From positions 1 through 45,919 of the forward strand of contig NZ_JARGDP010000021.1 in assembly GCF_029210395.1 (NCBI RefSeq): a DNA stretch of 45,919 nucleotides, read 5' to 3'. Below are positions 1 to 9,026 of the stretch, one piece after another; the first letter of the stretch is position 1; the number at the start of each line of letters is the position of its first letter. The DNA comes from Petrocella sp. FN5. GTDB lineage: Bacteria; Bacillota; Clostridia; Lachnospirales; Vallitaleaceae. The notes beneath the pieces are model-generated. The model searched no databases, was not told the origin of the DNA, and saw only the letters and a list, made by a program, of their open reading frames with translations. Made by a program: the position numbers and the translations under genes.

Positions 1-19
1 ACATAAGTAAAGGAGAACT

Positions 20-1048
20 ATGAAAGCGATACTCATAAAAGAACCTCATAAAATTGAGGTAACAGATATAGAAATGGAACAATTAAAAAGTGAGAAGGAT
101 GTCCTAATCAAAGTTAAAGCCGGTGGCATATGCGGATCCGACATGCATGGTTACCATGGAACTTCCCCTTTTATTAACTATCCTGTTGTGCCCGGTCATG
201 AATTTGCCGGTCTTGTAACAGAGGTAGGGGCAGCTGTCAAAAACATAAAAGTTGGAGATCATGTTAGCGTCGACCCAGTAATGAGTTGTGGCGTGTGCTA
301 TGCATGTAAGAGCGGACGCTATAATGTATGTTCAGATCTAAAAGTACGTGGTGTCCATGTAGACGGTGGCTTTAAGGAGTATGTTTCTATACCGGAAAAA
401 GCGTGCCACAAGATTAACAAGAACATTCCATGGGAAGTGGCTTGTCTTGTTGAACCCTTTACCATTGCATCTCAATCTCTATCTCGCGGTGGTATTAATA
501 AAAATGACATCGTTTTTATTGCCGGTGCAGGTGCAATTGGCTTAACGATCTTGCTAACGGCTAAAAGTGAAGGTGCAACCGTTATAATTTCAGATATTTC
601 AGATGCCAAATTAAAAAGAGCAAAAGCCCTTGGTGCAGATTATACGATTAACACTTTAAATACGTCTTTAGAAGCATTTATTGAGGCTCATGAATCCATC
701 GAAGGATTTACCTTGGCACTTGACGCTGTGGGTCATCCAAGTATAATTGAAAGTATATTACCCAGTATGTTACCGACAGGTAGGGTCGTATTACTTGGAT
801 TTTTAAAAGCACCGTCCAACTTAATTCAGATGGAAGTGACCAAAAAAGAACTGGATATTAAAGGTTCGCGCTTAAGTTGTAACAAGTTCACGGTTGTTGT
901 AGATTGTATAGAGCAAGGACTGTTTAACCCTAAGAAAATTATATCTCATACCTTTGAGTATACAAAGGTTGAAGAAGCCATTGATTTGTTAATCAATAAG
1001 CCGGATGAATGTTGTAAAGTCATATTAAACTTTGATTTGGAAGCATAA
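20..1048 (+). CDS. Zinc-dependent medium-chain dehydrogenase, RspB / L-gulonate 5-dehydrogenase-like
   Basis: A 342-residue zinc alcohol dehydrogenase-type enzyme with an AAGGAG ribosome site just before the ATG. The catalytic zinc region is visible (Cys38 in GICGSD, His60-Glu61 in PGHEFAG), as are the four structural zinc cysteines (C90, C93, C96, C104) and a Rossmann motif GAGAIG near residue 170. The N-terminus resembles E. coli RspB, a family that includes L-gulonate 5-dehydrogenases (L-gulonate to D-fructuronate with NAD). It lies 14 bp before uxuA and ahead of a uxuB-like gene, so fructuronate would be a sensible product. The substrate is inferred from context; another polyol or aldonate is possible. 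The gene may be part of an operon beginning upstream of the window. Confidence 0.75.
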   Translation: MKAILIKEPHKIEVTDIEMEQLKSEKDVLIKVKAGGICGSDMHGYHGTSPFINYPVVPGHEFAGLVTEVGAAVKNIKVGDHVSVDPVMSCGVCYACKSGRYNVCSDLKVRGVHVDGGFKEYVSIPEKACHKINKNIPWEVACLVEPFTIASQSLSRGGINKNDIVFIAGAGAIGLTILLTAKSEGATVIISDISDAKLKRAKALGADYTINTLNTSLEAFIEAHESIEGFTLALDAVGHPSIIESILPSMLPTGRVVLLGFLKAPSNLIQMEVTKKELDIKGSRLSCNKFTVVVDCIEQGLFNPKKIISHTFEYTKVEEAIDLLINKPDECCKVILNFDLEA

Positions 1049-1062
1049 AAGGAGGAAAACCA

Positions 1063-2136
1063 ATGAAGATGACATGGAGATGGTATGGTGTAGGTAATGA
1101 TGACATTACTTTAGACCATATTAGACAGATTCCAGGCGTCATGGGTGCTGTTTGGTCATTACATGACAAAGTGGCCGGTGAAGTCTGGGAAATGGAACGT
1201 ATACAGGAAGTTGCAGACGTTCTGGCCTCAAAGAATTTCAGTCCCGCAGTTGTTGAGAGTGTGAATGTACATGATGATATTAAGATGGGGTTACCATCTA
1301 GAGACCATTATATAGATATCTATATTGATACCATTCGTAAGTTGGCAAAAGTGGGCGTAAAAGTTATTTGTTATAATTTTATGCCGGTATTTGACTGGAC
1401 ACGTACAGATTTATATAAAGAACATCCCGACGGATCCAATGCACTATTTTATGAAAAAGCCCTCGTTGAGGGTGCCACTCCAAAATCCATTGTTGACCGA
1501 ATTCTCGAAGGCGCCGGAGAAAAAACCATGCCGGGTTGGGAACCGGAACGCCTGTCTCATCTTGAACAACTCTTTGAAGGTTATAAAGATATCACGGAAG
1601 ATGTCTTATTTGACAATCTTAAGTACTTCTTAGAAAGAATTATACCGGTTTGTGAAGAAGAAGATGTCAAAATGGCCATACATCCGGATGATCCGCCATG
1701 GCCGATATTTGGTTTGCCAAGAATCATCAGAAGTAGAGAACATATTCAGAAATTTTTAAGCTTAGTCGACAGTCCATATAACGGATTAACCCTATGTACA
1801 GGTTCTCTTGGACCCAATAAGCTCAACGATATTCCAAGTATTATTAGAGAGTTTGGTAGCCGTATCCATTTTGCCCATGTTAGAAACGTTAAAGTCTTTG
1901 AAAACGGTGACTTTATTGAGACTTCCCACAGAGCTTGTGATGGTAATGTAGATATAGTTGAGGTCATGAAGGCTTATCATGATATCGGCTTTCAAGGCTA
2001 TATGCGTCCGGATCACGGTCGTCATCTGTGGGGTGAGGAGAAGCATTGTCGTCCGGGATATGGATTATATGATAGAGCCCTTGGTGTCATGTATTTACTA
2101 GGCATATGGGATACCCTTGAAAGCGGGGTAAAGTGA
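1063..2136 (+). CDS. uxuA: D-mannonate dehydratase UxuA
   Basis: Dehydrates D-mannonate to 2-keto-3-deoxygluconate in hexuronate breakdown, in the cytoplasm. The 357-residue length fits the family, and the N-terminal MTWRWYG and the downstream IPGVMGAVWSLHD stretch are typical of it. Conserved metal-site-type residues occur in AIHPDDPPWPIFGLPRI (about residues 206-222), in HFAHVRNV (about 270) and in the C-terminal MRPDHGRHLWGE. A strong AAGGAGG site precedes the ATG. The stop codon overlaps the start of the following uxuB-like gene by one base, which indicates translational coupling. Confidence 0.93.
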   Translation: MKMTWRWYGVGNDDITLDHIRQIPGVMGAVWSLHDKVAGEVWEMERIQEVADVLASKNFSPAVVESVNVHDDIKMGLPSRDHYIDIYIDTIRKLAKVGVKVICYNFMPVFDWTRTDLYKEHPDGSNALFYEKALVEGATPKSIVDRILEGAGEKTMPGWEPERLSHLEQLFEGYKDITEDVLFDNLKYFLERIIPVCEEEDVKMAIHPDDPPWPIFGLPRIIRSREHIQKFLSLVDSPYNGLTLCTGSLGPNKLNDIPSIIREFGSRIHFAHVRNVKVFENGDFIETSHRACDGNVDIVEVMKAYHDIGFQGYMRPDHGRHLWGEEKHCRPGYGLYDRALGVMYLLGIWDTLESGVK

Positions 2137-3731
2137 TGAAGCTGAATTTAAACACTTTAGATAATACTTCCAAGTGGGAAGCCATGGGTGTAAAGTTACC
2201 TACCTTTAATATAAACACAATAAAAGAAAATACTAAGGAAGCACCGGAATGGGTCCACTTTGGTGCTGGTAACATTTTCAGAGGCTTTGTAGCCAAATGC
2301 CATCAACAACTACTAGACAAAGGATTGGCAAAGACCGGCATTATAGCGGTTGAAACCTTTGATTATGAAGTTATAGAAAAAGTTTTTGACCCATCAGATA
2401 ATCTGGCTTTGGTCGTTCTTATGAACAGTGATGGCAGTTTTGATAAGACGGTTGTAGCCAGCATCGTGGAAAGTATGACCTCAGAAAGTAAAAACAAGGA
2501 AAGATTGACGGAAATATTTGAGGCACCTAGTCTACAGATTGCCAGTTTCACTATTACAGAAAAAGGTTATGCCTTGAAGGATTTTTCCGGCAATTACTAT
2601 CCTTTTGTTCAGGTGGATTTGGATCGTGGACCGGAAAATGCGACCCATGCTATGAGTGTTGTTACTGCACTTTTGCATAAGCGCTATCAAAAAGGTGCAA
2701 CGCCCATGACCCTATTAAGTATGGATAATTGTGCCAATAACGGTGATAAAGTAAAAGCCGCTGTTATTACCATAGCAGAAGAATGGCAAAAAAAAGGCTT
2801 TGTAGAAAAAGGCTTTGTAGACTATGTTATGAATGAGAATAAGATCACGTACCCTATATCCATGATTGATAAGATTACGCCAAGACCCTCAGATATTATC
2901 AAAGCAGCATTGGTAGAGGACGGTTTAGAAGGTATGGATGTGGTTGTGACCTCTAAAAATACTTATATGGCATCTTTTGTGAACGCTGAGGTGAGTGAGT
3001 ACCTGGTGATAGAAGATAAATTCACCAACGGCCGACCGGAACTTGAAAAAGCCGGTGTACTTTTCTGTGACCGAGCAACGGTTAACAAGGTGGAAACCAT
3101 GAAGGTAACGACATGTCTGAATCCACTTCATACAGCCCTAGCCGTAGCTGGTTGTCTACTGGGCTATGAGCTGATAGCGGATGAAGTGAAAAATCCAATC
3201 CTTAAAAAGTTGATAGAAACCATTGGCTATGGTGAAGGTTTGCCAGTAGTTACAGACCCTATTATACTATCGCCAAAAGCTTTCATTGATGAAGTGGTCC
3301 AAGCCCGATTTGCAAATCCTTTTATTCCAGATACGCCACAAAGAATTGCAACGGACACATCACAAAAAGTGGGCATACGTTTTGGTGAAACCATTAAGTC
3401 TTATGTAGAAGATCCATCATTAGATCCGTCAAGTTTAGTAGGCATTCCTTTAGCTATTGCCAGTTGGTGTCGTTATCTAATGGGTATTGATGATCAAGGA
3501 AACACTTTTGAGATCAGCGCAGACCCTATGTTAGAAACATTAAAAGAGACAATCGATACAGTAAAGATGGGTGATGCATCTACTGACTTGAGTCCGATTT
3601 TGAGTAACCAAGAGATTTTTGGGTTGAATTTATACGAAGTAGGACTAGGAAATAAGATTGAAACCATGTTTGTAAGTATGTTACAAGGTCCAGGAGCTGT
3701 AGAAAAGACATTACAGGATTATTTGAAATAA
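2136..3731 (+). CDS. uxuB: Fructuronate reductase / mannitol dehydrogenase family protein
   Basis: A 531-residue member of the long-chain mannitol dehydrogenase family, which reduces D-fructuronate to D-mannonate with NADH. The N-terminal nucleotide-binding region contains WVHFGAGNIFRGFVA, the usual GxGxxxR-type signature. The catalytic region includes ITEKGY (about residue 143), MSMDN-like LLSMDNCANNG (about 190) and a C-terminal helical domain with TTCLNPLHTALAV. I use the ATG that overlaps the uxuA stop (TGATG), with GCGGGG eight bases upstream; a GTG one codon earlier is possible. Beside uxuA the fructuronate reductase role is the best guess, although tagaturonate reductase is related. 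Confidence 0.85.
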   Translation: MKLNLNTLDNTSKWEAMGVKLPTFNINTIKENTKEAPEWVHFGAGNIFRGFVAKCHQQLLDKGLAKTGIIAVETFDYEVIEKVFDPSDNLALVVLMNSDGSFDKTVVASIVESMTSESKNKERLTEIFEAPSLQIASFTITEKGYALKDFSGNYYPFVQVDLDRGPENATHAMSVVTALLHKRYQKGATPMTLLSMDNCANNGDKVKAAVITIAEEWQKKGFVEKGFVDYVMNENKITYPISMIDKITPRPSDIIKAALVEDGLEGMDVVVTSKNTYMASFVNAEVSEYLVIEDKFTNGRPELEKAGVLFCDRATVNKVETMKVTTCLNPLHTALAVAGCLLGYELIADEVKNPILKKLIETIGYGEGLPVVTDPIILSPKAFIDEVVQARFANPFIPDTPQRIATDTSQKVGIRFGETIKSYVEDPSLDPSSLVGIPLAIASWCRYLMGIDDQGNTFEISADPMLETLKETIDTVKMGDASTDLSPILSNQEIFGLNLYEVGLGNKIETMFVSMLQGPGAVEKTLQDYLK

Positions 3732-3760
3732 TTCTATTTCACACAATGAGCTACTTAAGA

Positions 3761-3804
3761 AAAAAAGAAAAGTCATGAGATGTCTTCATGATTTTTCTTT
3801 TTTT
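3761..3804 (+). terminator. Rho-independent terminator after the uxu genes
   Basis: A long A-rich arm ending in GTCATGA pairs with TCATGATTTTTC followed by a T tract, with a six-base loop. The arms match apart from one G:T pair. It closes the hexuronate gene group. The following 290 bp to the histidine kinase is very AT-rich with no ORF I can support; a TATAAT at 4074-4079 is the only promoter-like sequence seen. Confidence 0.85.
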
Positions 3805-4097
3805 AGTAGACAGTTATTAAGTTTCCTTAGTGTATTTTTTGGCGATATTTTTATTATTGTATTGACAGATTGTGAAAAGAGTTTCAGAATAGGACAAAAG
3901 CAGAGTGTTTCTAGCTTCAATAATTTGCGAAAATGTTTGAACTGACAATATAAAGGTTTGATTTTCAAGAAGTAGTCTGAATTTTAAATGAAATATGTTG
4001 TTAAATCTATTATAAAAATGCACATAGAATATAGGTATCAATACTGTTACTTTAATTATAGGAGATTCTGGCTTATAATTTAATATAGAACTTCAAC

Positions 4098-5957
4098 ATG
4101 CAGAATAGGGTGATGCTATTGGCTTGGATGTCGAAAAGTATTCGTAGGCGATTGATTATAGTATTATTGGTATCTGTATCGTTACCTATGCTAATCATGT
4201 CAATTATGTCCTATACCAATACACGTACAATAGTTAGAGATATGATGTTGAGAGAGACCCAAACCCTTTTTGATGAAGGGAAAAACCATGTGGTCTTTTA
4301 TTTTGATGTCATTAATCGAGCATCATTATATGTTTATCGCAATCAGATTAGGGAACAACATTTAGCGACTATGTTAAAAAAGGATTATGATATGGAATCT
4401 GAAAGGTTTTTTTATCATACTTTAACAACGATGAAAGAATTTGAAGATGCTATAGTACAGGTTTATATGTATTTGGATGATATACAGCGTTCCTTTTTAC
4501 TTAGGAACTATATGGTAGTATCAGAGGAAAACAGTGATGGATATACAGAAAATGATAGTAGAGAAGCCTATATAAAAGGGATTCATCTGAATGAATCTTA
4601 TAGAATGAAGCATATTATTAATATTAAAGAAGAGGTAATCACCTTTCATAGAAACATATATGAAGTACCTTTAGGCAAGCGTATTGGACAAGTCAGTATT
4701 GACTTGAACGCAAGGATACTTCAAGAACTTTTTGGCAACCTATATAGTGAAGATGAGTATTTTTATCTGGTAGATCGCCATGATGGGATTATTCTATATG
4801 CTTCTGAATCAAAACTAATTGGGCAAGCCATTGATCAGAAATTATATGAAAAGGCAGAACGGAGCTTTGCTAATGGGAAGAAAATATTTGAAACAAATGA
4901 GGGTAATAACCAAGGTATTGTTGTTGTGAACACAGTTGAGAAGCCATATATGGACTTGATGATGGTTAAAGTTATTCCTCAAAAAAAACTAAATGATAAA
5001 CTGAATCAGATTCTTAGCCTTGTATTTTTTATTTTGAGTCTTACAACAATAATCATATTGGTTGTTTCTGTTTTGGTTTCATACTATTTTACCAAGCCTA
5101 TAAATGAGTTGCTAGATTCTATTCAAAAAATTAGGAAGGGTAATCTTGACACCATAACGCATATAATAAGAGATGACGAATTTGGTAGGCTTCAGTATGA
5201 ATTCAATGATATGATGGAGGCCATCAATAACCATATTGATATAGAATACAAGTTAGCGATTGAAAATACATCAAATGAACTAAAAGCGTTGCAAGGTCAG
5301 ATCAATTCACATTTTATGAATAATATACTTCAATCCATTGGTACGGAGTCCTTAAAAGAAGGCAATTTAAAAGTCTATGAATTGGTTGTTCAATTGGGTC
5401 AGATGATGCAATATGCAATGAGAAATCAGCATCAGATTGTAGAATTAAGAGATGAAGTGGCTTATTGTGTCAGCTATCTCAAATTACAAAAACATCGGTT
5501 TGGGGATGCTTTTGACTATGAAATATCAATGGAAAATGAGCTTGAACATATAAAAGTACCTAAACTATTGCTGCAGCCTATCATTGAAAACTGCTTTAAA
5601 CATGCATTCAAAGAAACTGAAAAGATGGGCAATATTCATGTGATTATCAAGTTGATATCGGGAAAGGCAAACATATCTATTCTAGATAATGGTTCTGGTA
5701 TTGAAGCGGATCAGTTGGCTGAGTTGAAGGAACAAATAAAATCAAATTGTGATATCAATAATGCACATTACTCAATTGGTTTAAAAAACGTTTATAAACG
5801 TTTGAAATTTTACTATAAGGACAGATGCGATTTATTTATTAGTTCAACGAAGGATCAAGGCACTTGTGTGCAACTAACAATACCTACATTAGTGGCATTG
5901 GACCAATGGTTCATGGTTGAGGAGAAAGATAAAGATGAAAATGTTGATTGTGGATAA
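4098..5957 (+). CDS. YesM-like sensor histidine kinase
   Basis: A membrane sensor of up to 619 residues. Order: short cytoplasmic N-terminus, TM helix (about 20-40), a long extracellular sensing domain, second TM (about 310-335), HAMP linker containing YYFTKPINELL, a His_kinase domain with phospho-acceptor His405 in QINSHFMNN, and a HATPase domain with N-box LLLQPIIENCFKHAF and G-box DNGSGI. This is the LytS/YesM class that usually pairs with AraC-type regulators and controls carbohydrate uptake. The start is uncertain: AGGGTG at 4107-4112 is best placed for a TTG at 4119, and an ATG at 4128 also exists. The following regulator overlaps its 3' end. The sugar importer downstream is its likely target. 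Confidence 0.9.
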   Translation: MQNRVMLLAWMSKSIRRRLIIVLLVSVSLPMLIMSIMSYTNTRTIVRDMMLRETQTLFDEGKNHVVFYFDVINRASLYVYRNQIREQHLATMLKKDYDMESERFFYHTLTTMKEFEDAIVQVYMYLDDIQRSFLLRNYMVVSEENSDGYTENDSREAYIKGIHLNESYRMKHIINIKEEVITFHRNIYEVPLGKRIGQVSIDLNARILQELFGNLYSEDEYFYLVDRHDGIILYASESKLIGQAIDQKLYEKAERSFANGKKIFETNEGNNQGIVVVNTVEKPYMDLMMVKVIPQKKLNDKLNQILSLVFFILSLTTIIILVVSVLVSYYFTKPINELLDSIQKIRKGNLDTITHIIRDDEFGRLQYEFNDMMEAINNHIDIEYKLAIENTSNELKALQGQINSHFMNNILQSIGTESLKEGNLKVYELVVQLGQMMQYAMRNQHQIVELRDEVAYCVSYLKLQKHRFGDAFDYEISMENELEHIKVPKLLLQPIIENCFKHAFKETEKMGNIHVIIKLISGKANISILDNGSGIEADQLAELKEQIKSNCDINNAHYSIGLKNVYKRLKFYYKDRCDLFISSTKDQGTCVQLTIPTLVALDQWFMVEEKDKDENVDCG

Positions 5958-7491
5958 TGAAAAACATGTCATTGAAGCCGTACGCTTGTTAGTGGATTGG
6001 AACAAGCACCCATTCAGTCAGGTCGAGGTTGCCTTCGATGATGATGAAGCAGTAAGAATGATACAACATATTAAGCCAGAAATCGTATTGACGGATATGC
6101 AAATGCCAAACATGCATGGTATGAAATTAGTTGAGTGGCTTCATAATAATGCACCTCATACAAAAATAATCGTCATTAGTGGTTATACCGATTTCAATTA
6201 TATTCAACACACAATGCGATATGGTGGAATAGATTATATAACAAAGCCGATTGATCAGCAGCAGTTAGATAAAGCTCTAACAAAGGCTGTTGAGACGATT
6301 GAGAGAGAACAAGTGATTAAGAATCAAAATATGGACTACCAAAAGGTCAGTAAGTTGTATTGGGAAAAGCTTATTGAAAGCATATTGGAAGCACCTCATA
6401 AAAACGAACAACGGCTGGAAGCATTTACAAAGCATTTTGGCATATCGGATCAATCCAAGGTTCAATTAGCACAATTTAAAATCAATAGGTTAACAAATAT
6501 TATTAGTCATCAATTTGAAACCGACATGCACTTGCTTTATTTTGCCATCATAAATATTTGCAATGAGATTTCCTCAAGTTTAGATATGTTAGGGTTCACA
6601 TATGCCAGTAAAGGGAGCATCTATTTATTATTGTGGAAAAATATAGACAAATCTAACACATTGCTCAAACGTCTAGTAAGTGCCATTTACCATATATATC
6701 AAATTGAAGTAAGTGTAGGTGTAAGTGAAGTCCACCTATATCCTGAAGATATTGGAAGCTTAATCCGAGAAACTCGAGAAGCACTCGCGAATCGAAATCT
6801 GTTAGAGAGCAAGCAAAAGATTCATAATTATAATAAGGAATATGCAGAACCTATACCATTTTTTTATATGGATCGGGAGGAATACTTAAGAGCATTTAAG
6901 AGTCTGAATACAGAAAAAATCAAGTTGCTTCTTGACACGACTTTCGAACCTTATAAGCAATTGTCATATATTTCCGAGCAAATGCTAGAAATGATTGAAT
7001 CTGAGTATGAGCTTAACAAACGATATTGGTTGAAAAAGTTGGCCAAGGAAGAAGACGGTTTTATACAGCTTATGAGAAAGTTTGCACAATCTAGAACCAC
7101 ATTGGAAGGATTGGCAAGCATTATTTACAACGATACTTTTGAGTTGGTGGAATCTATTAGAAAAGACGGAGAAGTGATTGATAATATGATTGAAAATATA
7201 GTCAGTTATGTGAGGCAACATTATGACGATGACATTTCTCTTGCTAAATTATCGGAGATATTTTTTATTTCTAAGGAGCATTTATCAAGAAAGTTTAAAA
7301 AAGAGATGGGCCAGAATCTATCGGAATTCATAACCACCATTCGCATGGAGAATGCAAGATTGCTTGTTGGTAATCCTGGATTAACGATTAAGATTATTGC
7401 AATGACGGTTGGTTATAAGGATGAGAAATATTTTTCAAAAGTATTTAGAAAATTCTATGGTATATCTCCTGTGGATTATAGAGATTGTTAG
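5935..7491 (+). CDS. YesN-like response regulator with AraC-type DNA-binding domain
   Basis: A 518-residue cytoplasmic regulator. The N-terminal receiver starts MKMLIVDNEKH and has the phospho-acceptor Asp54 in LTDMQMP; a middle linker follows, and the last 100 residues form two helix-turn-helix units (ISLAKLSEIFFISKEHLSR and IKIIAMTVGYKDEKYFSK) typical of AraC/XylS proteins. I choose ATG 5935 because GAGGAG lies at 5919-5924, ten bases upstream; a TTG at 5917 would include that site in the coding sequence. It overlaps the kinase gene by 23 bp, so the pair is translationally coupled. It probably activates the ABC importer genes that follow. Confidence 0.92.
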   Translation: MKMLIVDNEKHVIEAVRLLVDWNKHPFSQVEVAFDDDEAVRMIQHIKPEIVLTDMQMPNMHGMKLVEWLHNNAPHTKIIVISGYTDFNYIQHTMRYGGIDYITKPIDQQQLDKALTKAVETIEREQVIKNQNMDYQKVSKLYWEKLIESILEAPHKNEQRLEAFTKHFGISDQSKVQLAQFKINRLTNIISHQFETDMHLLYFAIINICNEISSSLDMLGFTYASKGSIYLLLWKNIDKSNTLLKRLVSAIYHIYQIEVSVGVSEVHLYPEDIGSLIRETREALANRNLLESKQKIHNYNKEYAEPIPFFYMDREEYLRAFKSLNTEKIKLLLDTTFEPYKQLSYISEQMLEMIESEYELNKRYWLKKLAKEEDGFIQLMRKFAQSRTTLEGLASIIYNDTFELVESIRKDGEVIDNMIENIVSYVRQHYDDDISLAKLSEIFFISKEHLSRKFKKEMGQNLSEFITTIRMENARLLVGNPGLTIKIIAMTVGYKDEKYFSKVFRKFYGISPVDYRDC

Positions 7492-7542
7492 ATATCAATA
7501 ATTTCCTCCTCATATATCAATATCCTAAGTGTCATCAATTAT

Positions 7543-7586
7543 AAAAGCCGGTTATAATGATTTTACGATCGTGATAGCCGGCTTTT
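7543..7586 (+). terminator. Hairpin terminator between regulator and importer genes
   Basis: AAAAGCCGG at 7543-7551 pairs with CCGGCTTTT at 7578-7586, and the stem extends inward through a G:T pair and three A:T pairs. It separates the two-component genes from the binding-protein gene whose ribosome site begins about 20 bp later. Confidence 0.75.
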
Positions 7587-7617
7587 ACTATTGAATGATT
7601 ATAATGGAGGATATGTT

Positions 7618-8948
7618 ATGAAGAAAATTTTTGCACTTTTACTATCAATGGTATTTCTATTTTCTGCCTGTTCCAAAACAGAAGAAGTTAAGAATCAAAG
7701 CACCAGCGCTCAAGAATCAGCTACAACAACGCCTGAAAATGAAAAGGTGACCATTGAAATATTTCAATTTAAGGTTGAAATAGTAGAACAATTGAATGGG
7801 CTAATCGCAGATTTTGAAAAGGAATATCCATATATAGATGTTGTCATCGATACTGTTGGGGGGGGGGTCAGGACTATGGAGCGGCATTTAGAAGTCGAAT
7901 GAACTCAGGTAACGAGCCAGATATATTTAATATTGGTGGGCCAGTTGAAAGAGATCAATGGATTGATTTCCTTGAGCCATTAACGAATCAACCTTGGGTT
8001 GAAAAATCATTTAAGGGAACATTGGATATGTTGACGATTGATGGTGAAGTTTATGGGCAACCCTATAATATTGAAGGTTATGGTTTGATTTATAATGTGG
8101 ATATGTTTCAAAAAGCTGGAATTAATCCAGAGAACATTAAAACATTATCATCACTAGAAGCAGCCTTTGCTAAACTTGAGGACATGAAAGATACGTTAGG
8201 TATAGAGGATGTATTGTCCTTCTCCATAGTCGATACAGCTTGGTGGACAGCAGCGATTCATGCCATTAACATTCCCTTTGCAAAACAGGAAAATCCATTG
8301 GAATTTATTGAGAATTTAAACAATATGACAGCTACAATGTCAGGAAATGACCGTTTCATGGCTTTTACTAATCTGATGGACTTATATTTTAAATACAGCT
8401 ATTCTGATTTAATGACAGTCTCTTATGATGACCAGGTGGGTGATTTTGCACTAGGAAAAACGGCAGTCCTACATCAAGGCAACTGGACGATTGGTATGCT
8501 TGATGAAATAGATCCAGACCTGAAGGTTGCATTTTTACCACATCCTTTGAATGATGATTCTAGTTGGACAAATGGTTCTATTCCTATTGGTGTACCTAAC
8601 TACTGGTGTGTCAATAAAAAAGCATCGGAAGATAAAAAAGATGCAGCAAAATTGTTCCTTGACTATATGGCGTCAAGCGAACGAGGCGCAAAGTTTTTAG
8701 TTGAAGAGTGTTCCTTTATTCCTGCTTTTTCCAATATTAAATTAGAACCATCCGATCAGTTAGCAGCCTCCATTTTGGAGTACAGTGCTAAAGGAGATAC
8801 GGTGCCATGGGTATGGATGTACACACCTAGTGGGTTTTGCGATATTGTTGTAAAAGAAGCCATACAGAATTATTATCTAGGTAATAGTGACAAAAAAGCT
8901 TTTTTAGAGGCGTTAGATAAAGGCTGGACAGAGTTAAGTTCAAAGTAG
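7618..8948 (+). pseudogene. Carbohydrate ABC transporter substrate-binding lipoprotein, frameshifted at a G10 tract
   Basis: The start is ATG 7618, with GGAGG nine bases upstream; it opens a lipoprotein signal peptide (MKKIFALLLSMVFLFSACSK, lipobox FSAC). The first frame runs to a stop at 7900-7902, and the rest of the protein (PDIFNIGGP, IDGEVYGQPYNIEGYGLIYN, HQGNWT) continues in another frame to 8948. The break coincides with ten consecutive G at 7858-7867. Eight or eleven G would restore one open frame of about 443 residues, giving GGGQDYGAAF or one extra Gly. The intact paralogue at 10783 has GGTDYYEM at this place. As read the product is a truncated 94-residue lipoprotein. The frameshift may be a sequencing error, a real mutation, or a phase-variable switch. 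Confidence 0.85.
7858..7867 (+). repeat. Homopolymeric G10 tract inside a coding region
   Basis: Ten consecutive G in an otherwise AT-rich gene, exactly where the binding-protein reading frame breaks. The paralogue has no such run here. Confidence 0.95.
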
Positions 8949-8970
8949 AATAGTATTTAAATTGAAAATC

Positions 8971-9008
8971 ATATAACAACACCTGCATAAATGCAGGTGT
9001 TGTTATAT
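8971..9008 (+). terminator. Perfect 18-bp intercistronic hairpin
   Basis: The left arm at 8971-8988 (core CAACACCTGCAT) is a perfect inverted repeat of 8991-9008 with two bases between. It lacks a long T tract. In ABC sugar operons a hairpin between the binding-protein and permease genes typically lowers downstream expression and protects the upstream mRNA, so I read it as an attenuator or mRNA-stabilising element rather than a full stop. Confidence 0.8.
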
Positions 9009-9026
9009 AAAATGTGAGGATGGAAT

